Source: JAQSWP01 sp040255215 (GTDB taxonomy: Bacteria; Pseudomonadota; Alphaproteobacteria; Reyranellales; JAQSWP01). Taken from it: 19,159 nt of DNA. This document shows positions 14,006-19,159 of this stretch, piece by piece; the stretch's first letter is position 1; each line of letters opens with the position of its first letter. The notes beneath the pieces are model-generated. The model saw only the letters and a list, made by a program, of their open reading frames with translations. It had not been told where the DNA came from and ran no database searches. The DNA is taken from contig JBDZUM010000083.1 in the NCBI GenBank assembly GCA_040255215.1, positions 1-19,159 of the forward strand, read 5' to 3'. The position numbers were made by a program, and so were the translations under genes.

Positions 14006-14015
14006 GGCGGCCCGC

Positions 14016-14348
14016 TCAGGCCTGCGCCAGCACGAACACCCCGGCGCAGATCAGCGCCAGGCCACCGATCTGCGTCAGGCCGAAGGGCTCGTTCCAGAGA
14101 AAATGTCCGGCCACGGCAACGACGACGTAGGACAGCGAGACGCTGGGAAACGCCACGGAAACCGGAATCTTGCGCAGCGCCACGATGTAGAGGAGTGCGG
14201 CCAGCGCATAGAACCCAAGGCCGATGATCGTCGTCGGCCGGAAGAGCTGGGCGACGAAATCGGCCGCGCCGGCGCCCTCCTTCAGCAACAACTGGCCGAC
14301 GACGCCGCACAGGATGGCGGCGCCGAGCGCAACGTAAAACCAGATCAT
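14016..14348 (-). CDS. small EmrE-like DMT membrane protein (ArnE/ArnF-type flippase subunit candidate)
   Basis: A 110-residue protein with four membrane helices (about 2-22, 40-58, 64-82, 91-109), the size and layout of the small multidrug resistance/EamA half-unit. A Glu (24) follows helix 1, and KIPVSVAFPSVSLSYVVVAVA forms the third helix region (60-80), a pattern shared with ArnE/ArnF and related flippase subunits that carry undecaprenyl-phosphate sugars across the inner membrane. Its ATG overlaps the GT2 stop as ATGA (14345-14348), implying translational coupling to a glycosyltransferase that makes such lipid-linked sugars. Drug efflux by a SMR pump is the alternative; the coupling favours the flippase role. 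Confidence 0.85.
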   Translation of the reverse strand: MIWFYVALGAAILCGVVGQLLLKEGAGAADFVAQLFRPTTIIGLGFYALAALLYIVALRKIPVSVAFPSVSLSYVVVAVAGHFLWNEPFGLTQIGGLALICAGVFVLAQA

Positions 14349-15298
14349 GATGCCGCTCCGGACTGGCTGCCCCCGCTCCAGGTTTCCCTCACGATGAACT
14401 GCGGCTTGCGATTGACGGTGAGATAGAGCCGGCCGAGATATTCGCCCATCAGGCCGAGAATGATCAGCTGTACGCCGGCCAGCAGCAGGAAGGCCGACAT
14501 CAGCGACGCCCAGCCGGACGGCGTCTCGCCGAAGATCGCCTCCAGCAGCACGAACACGAATCCGGCCAGCCCCAGACCGCTCATGACGAAGCCCGACAGC
14601 GCGGCAAGCCGCAGCGGCATCACGGAGAAATTCAGGAACATCGACAGGAACAGCCTGATCAGCCGGCGCAGCGTGTAGTTGGTGCGCCCCGCCGCACGCG
14701 GCAGATGCTTCACCTCCAGGCGACCGATATTCTGCGTCGCCTGCATGAGCAGCCCGTCGACGTAAGGATAGGGACCGGGATAAGCAACCACCTGATCGCG
14801 GGCGAAGGCGCTGATGCAGCGGAAGCTGGAAAGATAGAGCCCCTTCGGCTTGTCGATCAGCCAGTCGGCGCACCAGTTGGTCAGCGCGCTGCCGAGATTG
14901 CGCCAGGCTGCGTGCTCCTTGCGCGCGTAGTAGGTGTAGACGACGTCGTAGTCGCCGTCGCGAGCATGGGCGAACAGCTTCGCCACTTCCTCCGGCGGGT
15001 TTTGCAGATCGTCGTCCATCGTGATGATGTAGCGGCCGCACGCCTGGTTGAGCCCGGCCATCACCGCGTTGTGTTCGCCGAAGTTCCGCGACAGGTTGAG
15101 CAGCGTCAAGGGCACGCGGGCCGAACCGACGAGGTCGCGGCAGACCCGAAGGCTGTCGTCGCGGCTGCCATCGTTCACCAGCACGATCTCCAGCCCGCCG
15201 TCGATCTTCAGTTCGCTCAGCGCCTCGACCAGCTCGCCGATGCTGGCCGCGCCGTTATAGACCGGCACGACGACGCTGAGAGCAGGTCGTTCAGACAT
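14345..15298 (-). CDS. family 2 glycosyltransferase, polyprenyl-phosphate sugar synthase-like (DPM1/ArnC/GtrB type)
   Basis: A 317-residue protein. The GT-A domain has VVVPVYNGA (9-17), VNDGSRDDS (41-49) and the metal-binding MDDDLQNPPEE (94-104); the DDLQNPPE form is typical of dolichol/undecaprenyl-phosphate sugar synthases. Two C-terminal membrane helices (about 225-252 and 258-282) and a GEYLGRLYL stretch match the ArnC/GtrB layout. It would join a nucleotide-activated sugar to polyprenyl phosphate on the cytoplasmic face. The ATG at 15298 (GAGGAAGG directly upstream) is preferred to an in-frame TTG at 15316; it overlaps the methyltransferase gene by 8 bases. Downstream it overlaps the EmrE-like gene. 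The sugar is unknown. Confidence 0.93.
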   Translation of the reverse strand: MSERPALSVVVPVYNGAASIGELVEALSELKIDGGLEIVLVNDGSRDDSLRVCRDLVGSARVPLTLLNLSRNFGEHNAVMAGLNQACGRYIITMDDDLQNPPEEVAKLFAHARDGDYDVVYTYYARKEHAAWRNLGSALTNWCADWLIDKPKGLYLSSFRCISAFARDQVVAYPGPYPYVDGLLMQATQNIGRLEVKHLPRAAGRTNYTLRRLIRLFLSMFLNFSVMPLRLAALSGFVMSGLGLAGFVFVLLEAIFGETPSGWASLMSAFLLLAGVQLIILGLMGEYLGRLYLTVNRKPQFIVRETWSGGSQSGAAS

Positions 15299-16031
15299 CC
15301 TTCCTCGCCACGACAAGCAACGAGCCCCCGGCCGGCAGGTTGAGACCGGCCCCGACCAGTCCGCGTTCCGCCGCCAGCACCGCGCCGAACAGCGCGTTCA
15401 GCGCCGGAGGATACTCCATCACATCGCTTTTGCCAGCCTCGCCCCGGCTCAGAACGCGCCGCGCCACCATCGCCGGCAGCAGAAAGCTGTTCCAGTAGGT
15501 GCTGCGATGCAACCGCAATCCGGCGGCCGCCAGCAGTGGCCGCACGGAACCGCGCGTGAAGCGCCTGGCATTGTGCACCTGCCGATCATGGGCCGAACGC
15601 AGCCAGTCATAGGCCGGCAGATTCAAGATCGCCAGACCACCAGGCATCAGCACACGACTCATCTCGGCCAGCGCCTGTGCCGGGTCGACGCGCGCGTGGC
15701 ACAGCACGTCGGCGCTGACGATGGCGGCAATGCTCGCCGTCGCGAACGGCAGGGAATTCACCGACCCGACGCAGATGACGGCGCCCGATTTGCCTGCGGC
15801 GCGGCTCGCCGCCTCCGGATTGATCTCCAGTCCGATCGGATTCCGGCCGCCGATTTCACCGGAGAGATGGCGCAGCAATCCGCCGGTGCCGCAGCCGGCA
15901 TCGAGCACCGGCCCGCGCGGTGCCTGGGGCAAATGCCTGACCAGCGCCTGCGCCATCTGGCGATGCAGGCCGCGATACCACCACATGTCGGTTTCGAGGC
16001 GGTCCAGCTTCTGGTATTCGCCGGCTTCCAT
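15291..16031 (-). CDS. class I SAM-dependent methyltransferase
   Basis: A 246-residue Rossmann methyltransferase. Motif I is VLDAGCGTGG (42-51); the acidic residue ending strand 2 is Glu69 in GLEINPEA; GSVNSLPFA follows at 89-97 and the post-motif RVLMPGGLAIL at 126-136. An aromatic N-terminal MWWYRGLHRQM (16-26) and a basic, hydrophobic C-terminal helix (LLPAMVARRVLSR) suggest contact with the membrane or a lipid-linked substrate. It starts the run methyltransferase-GT2-EmrE-like-GNAT and overlaps GT2 by 8 bases. The ATG at 16031 has GGGGAA upstream and a TATAAA box at 16060-16055. Methylation of a sugar or polyprenol intermediate is inferred from context; ubiquinone-type methylation is less likely. 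Confidence 0.9.
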   Translation of the reverse strand: MEAGEYQKLDRLETDMWWYRGLHRQMAQALVRHLPQAPRGPVLDAGCGTGGLLRHLSGEIGGRNPIGLEINPEAASRAAGKSGAVICVGSVNSLPFATASIAAIVSADVLCHARVDPAQALAEMSRVLMPGGLAILNLPAYDWLRSAHDRQVHNARRFTRGSVRPLLAAAGLRLHRSTYWNSFLLPAMVARRVLSRGEAGKSDVMEYPPALNALFGAVLAAERGLVGAGLNLPAGGSLLVVARKDV

Positions 16032-16054
16032 TTCGTTCCCCGGGATTGCGCGCC

Positions 16055-16060
16055 TTTATA
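16055..16060 (-). promoter_or_regulatory. candidate -10 box for the methyltransferase-GT2 operon
   Basis: TATAAA on the minus strand, 24 bases before the ATG at 16031. No recognisable -35 lies at the right distance; an inverted repeat GCCGGA/TCCGGC (16062-16079) occupies that place and could bind a regulator. Confidence 0.3.
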
Positions 16061-16108
16061 GGCCGGATTCCGTTCCGGCGCGGGACGAAATTGCGTGGCG
16101 GCGTTCGT

Positions 16109-16124
16109 GTCTTTATGCAAAGAC
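16109..16124. promoter_or_regulatory. inverted repeat in the divergent promoter region
   Basis: GTCTTT and AAAGAC flank ATGC: a perfect 6-bp dyad in the 145-base region between the divergent methyltransferase and GT-C-like genes. Possible operator or hairpin in the leader; nothing else supports it. Confidence 0.25.
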
Positions 16125-16176
16125 TAACGCGCCCGATGGCCGCCGGGGGGATGGCCGGCGGGCCAGAGCCTCGAGA

Positions 16177-17841
16177 ATGGCAAGCACAGGCAATCAGACG
16201 ACGTCGACGATTCAGGGGGGATCGGACCGCAGGCCGCCAGCGCCCGCGGGGCTGCGACGCATCGCCGACCGCATTTCGCGAACCATCGCGCCGGCGCGTC
16301 TCTCGGTGGGCGCCGACCGGGCGATCAAGCTTGCCCTGCTCGCCATACCGATCGCCTGGATGGCAGGGTATCTCTTTCCGCCGATAAACCACGACGTCGG
16401 CGCGGTGATGGACGTGGCGCATCGCTGGCTGAGCGGCGAGCGCCTCTACGTCGACATCATCGACGTGAATTTTCCTTTGGTGTTCGTGGTCTACGCGGCG
16501 CCGGAACTGCTGAGCCGCATTTTCGGCGGCAGCGCCATCGTCTGGCTCAACGCCTGCCTGATCGTGGGCGTTCTGGCCTCGTTCGTCGCCTGCCGCGCCC
16601 TGGTGCATCTCATCCCGTCGACCCGCCATCCGCTGGCCGAGGCCCTGCTGCCGCCGGTGATCCTGTTCACGCTGGCCGTGCTGCCCAACGACATGTTCGG
16701 GCAGCGCGAGCACATCATGCTGATCGCGTCGATGCCCTATCTGCTGCTCGCCGGCGTGCGCGCGGAAGGCGCGTCGGTGCGATTGTGGGTGCAGATCGCC
16801 GTCGGCATAGCCGCCGGCATTGGCTTCGGCCTGAAGCCGTTCTTCCTGTTCATTCCGCTGTTCGTCGAGCTCTACCTGCTCGGCCTGCGTGGCCTGCGTC
16901 GAACCTTCACCGACGCGGTGCCATGGTCGGTCGCCGCCATGATCGGCGTGCACGGGCTGATCATCGCCTTCGTCACCCCCGCCTATTTCGAGACGATCCT
17001 GCCGCTGGTGGCCGAACTCTACGGCGAAGTCGGCGGCAGCACCTGGTCGGTCATCACCGGTAGACTGGTCCTGCCGACACTGGCCGCCTGGGCCTGCATC
17101 AGCGCTCTGGCGTTCTTCCTCAGCCGGTCGCGCCTCATCCGCATCGTCATTCTCTATGCCGCGGCCGCCATGCTGTCGGCGATCCTCCAGGCCAAGGGCT
17201 GGAAATACCACATGCTGCCGTCGCTGGCGGCGCTGTTCCTGCTGGCGTCCGCCGCCCTGGCGCAAATGGTGGATCGCTATCTGCCGTTGGAGAGGGTGCT
17301 GCATCGGCTGCCTGTGGCCGGCATCAGCGCCTCGTTCCTGGCCTTGCTCTATTACCAGGCAGCGCTGTTCAATCCGCCGTTCTACAAGCAGATCGAGTTC
17401 TCCGACAGCATCACCGACACGCTGATCCACGTCGTCGAGCAATATGCGCCCAACAAGCGCATCCTCGTGCTGTCGCCCGGCATCTATCCCTACTATCCGC
17501 TGGTGAACTACACCGGCGCGCGGATGGCGATGCGGTTCCAGACCATGTGGCCGCTGCAGGGCGTCTACGCCGAATGCGACGAACAGGGCGACATCTACAA
17601 TCCGCCCGAGCGCATGAGCTCCGAGGAGCGGATGGTGTTCGACAGCGTCTCGGAGGATTTCGCCCGCCTGCGGCCGGATCTGGTGATCGTCGACAACATT
17701 CCCGGCATCCCGGAATGCGGGCCGGAGCCGTTCAGCTACCTGGTGTACTTCCGACGGCACCCCAAATTCGCGGCCGCTTTCGCCAACTACGAGCTGCTGC
17801 TCAATCTCAACCAGTTCTCGGTCTATCGGCGACGCCGATAG
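16177..17841 (+). CDS. GT-C-type integral membrane glycosyltransferase-like protein
   Basis: A 554-residue protein: a basic cytoplasmic N-terminus (1-50), about eleven or twelve membrane helices (about 50 to 397) and a 155-residue soluble C-terminal domain (400-554). After helix 1 comes NHDVGAVMDVAHRWLSGERL with YVDIIDVNFP, which fits the first-loop pattern of GT-C glycosyltransferases (an Asp near the membrane, then a GxxxY segment and a Pro before helix 2). The block QAKGWKYHMLP (338-348) also recurs in such proteins. GT-C enzymes transfer sugars from polyprenyl-phosphate donors on the periplasmic side. I cannot name a subfamily. The ATG at 16177 is the only in-frame ATG near the conserved start; ATGs at 16136 and 16151 are out of frame. 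It is divergent from the methyltransferase/GT2 operon and ends 3 bases from the convergent thioesterase. Confidence 0.75.
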   Translation: MASTGNQTTSTIQGGSDRRPPAPAGLRRIADRISRTIAPARLSVGADRAIKLALLAIPIAWMAGYLFPPINHDVGAVMDVAHRWLSGERLYVDIIDVNFPLVFVVYAAPELLSRIFGGSAIVWLNACLIVGVLASFVACRALVHLIPSTRHPLAEALLPPVILFTLAVLPNDMFGQREHIMLIASMPYLLLAGVRAEGASVRLWVQIAVGIAAGIGFGLKPFFLFIPLFVELYLLGLRGLRRTFTDAVPWSVAAMIGVHGLIIAFVTPAYFETILPLVAELYGEVGGSTWSVITGRLVLPTLAAWACISALAFFLSRSRLIRIVILYAAAAMLSAILQAKGWKYHMLPSLAALFLLASAALAQMVDRYLPLERVLHRLPVAGISASFLALLYYQAALFNPPFYKQIEFSDSITDTLIHVVEQYAPNKRILVLSPGIYPYYPLVNYTGARMAMRFQTMWPLQGVYAECDEQGDIYNPPERMSSEERMVFDSVSEDFARLRPDLVIVDNIPGIPECGPEPFSYLVYFRRHPKFAAAFANYELLLNLNQFSVYRRRR

Positions 17842-17844
17842 CCG

Positions 17845-18324
17845 CTAGTCCTTGCCCCAGCTTTTGTCGCGAACAACGCCCGGCGGCAGGCGATCGGGAT
17901 CGGGCGCCTTGAAGACGCCCGACGCCGTCAGGTAGGTCTCGCCGTTGCCGGTCAGTTCGCAGCTGCAGAACACGAAGTTCCGGGTCTTGCGCGCGATGCG
18001 CGCCTTGCCTTCGACGAAGGTGCCGACCTTGGGTCCGCGCACGAAATCGGAATTCATCGACACCGTCGGATGGGGAAACCGGATGCCGGTAAGAAACCCG
18101 CAGCCGACGCCCATCACCATGTCGGCAAGCGTCATGAGAACGCCGCCATGGGCAATGCCCATGGGGTTGGAATGGCGCTTCTCGAGCAGCAGCCCGAGGC
18201 GAAGCCCGTCGGCTTCCGGCTTGAGGAAGAGCGGCCCGATCAATGCGACGAAATCGTCGCCGGGACTGAAAGCCTGGAAACCGGGCGGGACGCCTTCCGG
18301 CAGAACTGTTTCGGGTCGATTCAT
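17845..18324 (-). CDS. PaaI-type hot-dog thioesterase
   Basis: A 159-residue hot-dog protein of the PaaI/YdiI group. The motif NPMGIAHGGVLMTLADM (53-69) carries the conserved Asn53, Gly56, the HGG turn (59-61) and Asp68, which in this group activates the water attacking the thioester. SMNSDFVRG (89-97) and the following strands complete the fold. It would release CoA from an aromatic or other acyl-CoA in the cytoplasm. The ATG at 18324 overlaps the stop of the 4HBT-type thioesterase gene as ATGA; the frame stays open upstream to 18933 but only antisense to other genes. A clear ribosome binding site is absent, consistent with coupled translation. It ends 3 bases from the convergent GT-C-like gene. 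Confidence 0.9.
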   Translation of the reverse strand: MNRPETVLPEGVPPGFQAFSPGDDFVALIGPLFLKPEADGLRLGLLLEKRHSNPMGIAHGGVLMTLADMVMGVGCGFLTGIRFPHPTVSMNSDFVRGPKVGTFVEGKARIARKTRNFVFCSCELTGNGETYLTASGVFKAPDPDRLPPGVVRDKSWGKD

Positions 18325-18785
18325 CGCAGCAGCAGGTCCTTCACCGATTGACGCAATATCTCCGGGATCGGAGCGCCGCGCCCGCTGGCGCGGTCGATCA
18401 CGACCATGATCGCGTGCCCGCAGGCGACGCATTCGTCGTCCCGGAATATCGCCTGACCGAGCACGACCGACGAATTGCGGACCTCGACGACGCGCGTCGC
18501 TGCCGAAACGTTGCCCGGATAGTAGAGCTGGGCGCGATAGTCGATCGACAGATGCGCCAGCACGAAACTGTTCGTTCCGTCGCGCGGCAACGGCAGGATG
18601 TCGGTCAGAAACAGAACTCGCGAATTCTCGAAGAAGATGGTGAACGCCACGTTGTTGACATGGCCGTTGCGGTCGAGATCGGCGAACCGCAACGCTTCTT
18701 CCGTGAAGAAGGAAAAAGTTTCCCGGCGCGTGAGGTCGTAATCGCCGTACCAGCCGCGACGCGGCGTCGGGGATTGCACGGTCAT
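18321..18785 (-). CDS. 4-hydroxybenzoyl-CoA thioesterase/YbgC/FadM-like acyl-CoA thioesterase
   Basis: A 154-residue hot-dog protein of the 4HBT-I group. The key motif RFADLDRNGHVNNVAF (33-48) places Asp38 where the nucleophile of 4-hydroxybenzoyl-CoA thioesterase sits, followed by the FFENSR helix (51-56). SIDYRAQLYYPG (80-91) and the later strands are typical. It would hydrolyse an acyl-CoA; family members act on aromatic, short-chain and long-chain substrates, so none is assigned. The ATG at 18785 overlaps the VOC-protein stop (ATGA) with GGAG 8 bases upstream, and its stop overlaps the start of the next thioesterase. Two thioesterases of different subfamilies in coupled order is unusual. 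Confidence 0.9.
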   Translation of the reverse strand: MTVQSPTPRRGWYGDYDLTRRETFSFFTEEALRFADLDRNGHVNNVAFTIFFENSRVLFLTDILPLPRDGTNSFVLAHLSIDYRAQLYYPGNVSAATRVVEVRNSSVVLGQAIFRDDECVACGHAIMVVIDRASGRGAPIPEILRQSVKDLLLR

Positions 18786-19159
18786 GCGGAGAACTCCACC
18801 AACACGTTGCAGGCCTCGGTCGCGGGGACCAGCAGGCGGCCATCCGCCGTGGCCGTGAAGGGAACGCGACCGGCTTCCAGAACCTTCCTTGCGGCGGCGA
18901 TGTCGGAAACCCGAATGCCCATTGCCGCGGCATGATCGCCGGGAAGCGCCGGCCGCTGACCGGGAAACGCCTCGGCGAAGCGCTTGGGCGTGAGATAGAC
19001 GAAGGGCGCCTTGCCGGTCGCCACCGTCATGGTGCCGTCCCCTGTCGTGATCGCATCGGCGCCGAATACGCGCTCGGCAGCCGGGCGATGGACCAGCGGA
19101 TCGCTCGCCACCACGGTGATGCGGGAGATGCCTCGGGCCGTGTTGGGATGGTTCTGCCA
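18782..19159 (-). CDS. VOC/glyoxalase-like domain protein, C-terminal part (cut by window end)
   Basis: The reading frame runs out of the window, so at least 125 residues are visible and the true start lies beyond 19159. The visible part opens WQNHPNTARGISRITVVASD, a pattern seen in the second half of Glyoxalase_3-like VOC proteins, and continues with AERVFGAD, FVYLTPKRFAEAFPG, a beta-alpha segment (MGIRVSDIAAARKVLEAG) and the final strand CNVLVEFSA. VOC proteins include glyoxalases, dioxygenases and isomerases; metal ligands cannot be assigned from this part. Choosing the GTG at 19114 as the start would cut a conserved strand, so I extend it to the edge. The stop overlaps the ATG of the 4HBT gene. 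Confidence 0.75.
   Translation of the reverse strand, partial: WQNHPNTARGISRITVVASDPLVHRPAAERVFGADAITTGDGTMTVATGKAPFVYLTPKRFAEAFPGQRPALPGDHAAAMGIRVSDIAAARKVLEAGRVPFTATADGRLLVPATEACNVLVEFSA

Noticed and set aside
15298..15316. TTG at 15316 as start of the GT2 gene
   Set aside because: The ATG at 15298 has a GAGGAAGG site directly upstream and the GT-A domain begins 8 residues later; the six extra residues add nothing.
15856..17760. 634-codon minus-strand frame opposite the GT-C-like gene
   Set aside because: The composition is typical of an antisense shadow (His, Gln, Arg, Asp rich); it runs through the methyltransferase gene in another frame and has no recognisable domain.
17845..18933. Longer version of the PaaI-type thioesterase (362 residues)
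   Set aside because: The extra N-terminal part overlaps the 4HBT and VOC genes in another frame, has no domain, and the normal hot-dog length starts at the ATGA overlap at 18324.
1..19159. tRNA, rRNA, CRISPR, insertion sequence, attachment site or phage genes
   Set aside because: No direct-repeat arrays, transposase or integrase motifs or RNA gene signatures were seen, and the gaps are too short to hide larger elements.

Overview
This 19.2-kb window is dense, GC-rich (by eye about two thirds G+C) bacterial chromosome. It holds 24 protein genes, two of them cut by the window ends, and no gap exceeds 170 bases. Gene content (CaiB-type CoA transferase, acyl-CoA dehydrogenase, crotonases, MaoC hydratase, several SDRs, hot-dog thioesterases, EamA transporters, a class III cyclase), frequent GTG/TTG starts and 4-base ATGA overlaps suggest a metabolically versatile alphaproteobacterium (Rhodospirillales or Hyphomicrobiales style). 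That placement is inference; there is no rRNA or marker gene. I see no tRNA, rRNA, CRISPR array, insertion sequence, phage gene or dedicated transcription regulator.

Layout. (1) Positions 1-4809, minus strand: a six-gene catabolic operon, in transcription order phosphotriesterase-like lactonase, SDR, GhrA-like D-2-hydroxyacid dehydrogenase, alpha/beta hydrolase (enol-lactonase type), acyl-CoA dehydrogenase, CaiB/BaiF CoA transferase (cut by the window start). It reads like a route from a lactone, ester or cyclic alcohol to an acyl-CoA; the substrate cannot be told. (2) 4867-6750, minus: two tandem paralogous EamA (DMT) transporters. (3) 6919-8580, minus: SnoaL/NTF2-like protein, MaoC-like hydratase, ChaC-like gamma-glutamylcyclotransferase. 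(4) 8671-10374: two related crotonases tail to tail around a strong hairpin. (5) 10485-11345, plus: a PECR-like SDR whose usual Tyr and Lys are replaced. Its stop codon is interlocked with that of the convergent cyclase gene. (6) 11342-13180, minus: class II aldolase/adducin protein followed by a membrane class III nucleotide cyclase. (7) 13244-17841: methyltransferase, GT2 glycosyltransferase, small EmrE-like protein and GNAT acetyltransferase on the minus strand, with a large GT-C-like membrane protein divergent on the plus strand. (8) 17845-19159, minus: VOC protein (cut by the window end), 4HBT-type thioesterase and PaaI-type thioesterase joined by ATGA overlaps.

How they work together (inference). 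Regions 1 and 3-5, and perhaps 8, supply most of the chemistry for breaking down an organic acid through CoA thioesters: ring or ester opening, alcohol oxidation, CoA loading, dehydrogenation, hydration or isomerisation, enoyl reduction and CoA release. Region 7 has the parts of a lipid-linked sugar system: a synthase for polyprenyl-phosphate sugar, a flippase-like small protein and a GT-C-like transferase, with methyl- and acetyltransferases alongside. It is the best candidate for an uncharacterised system in the window.
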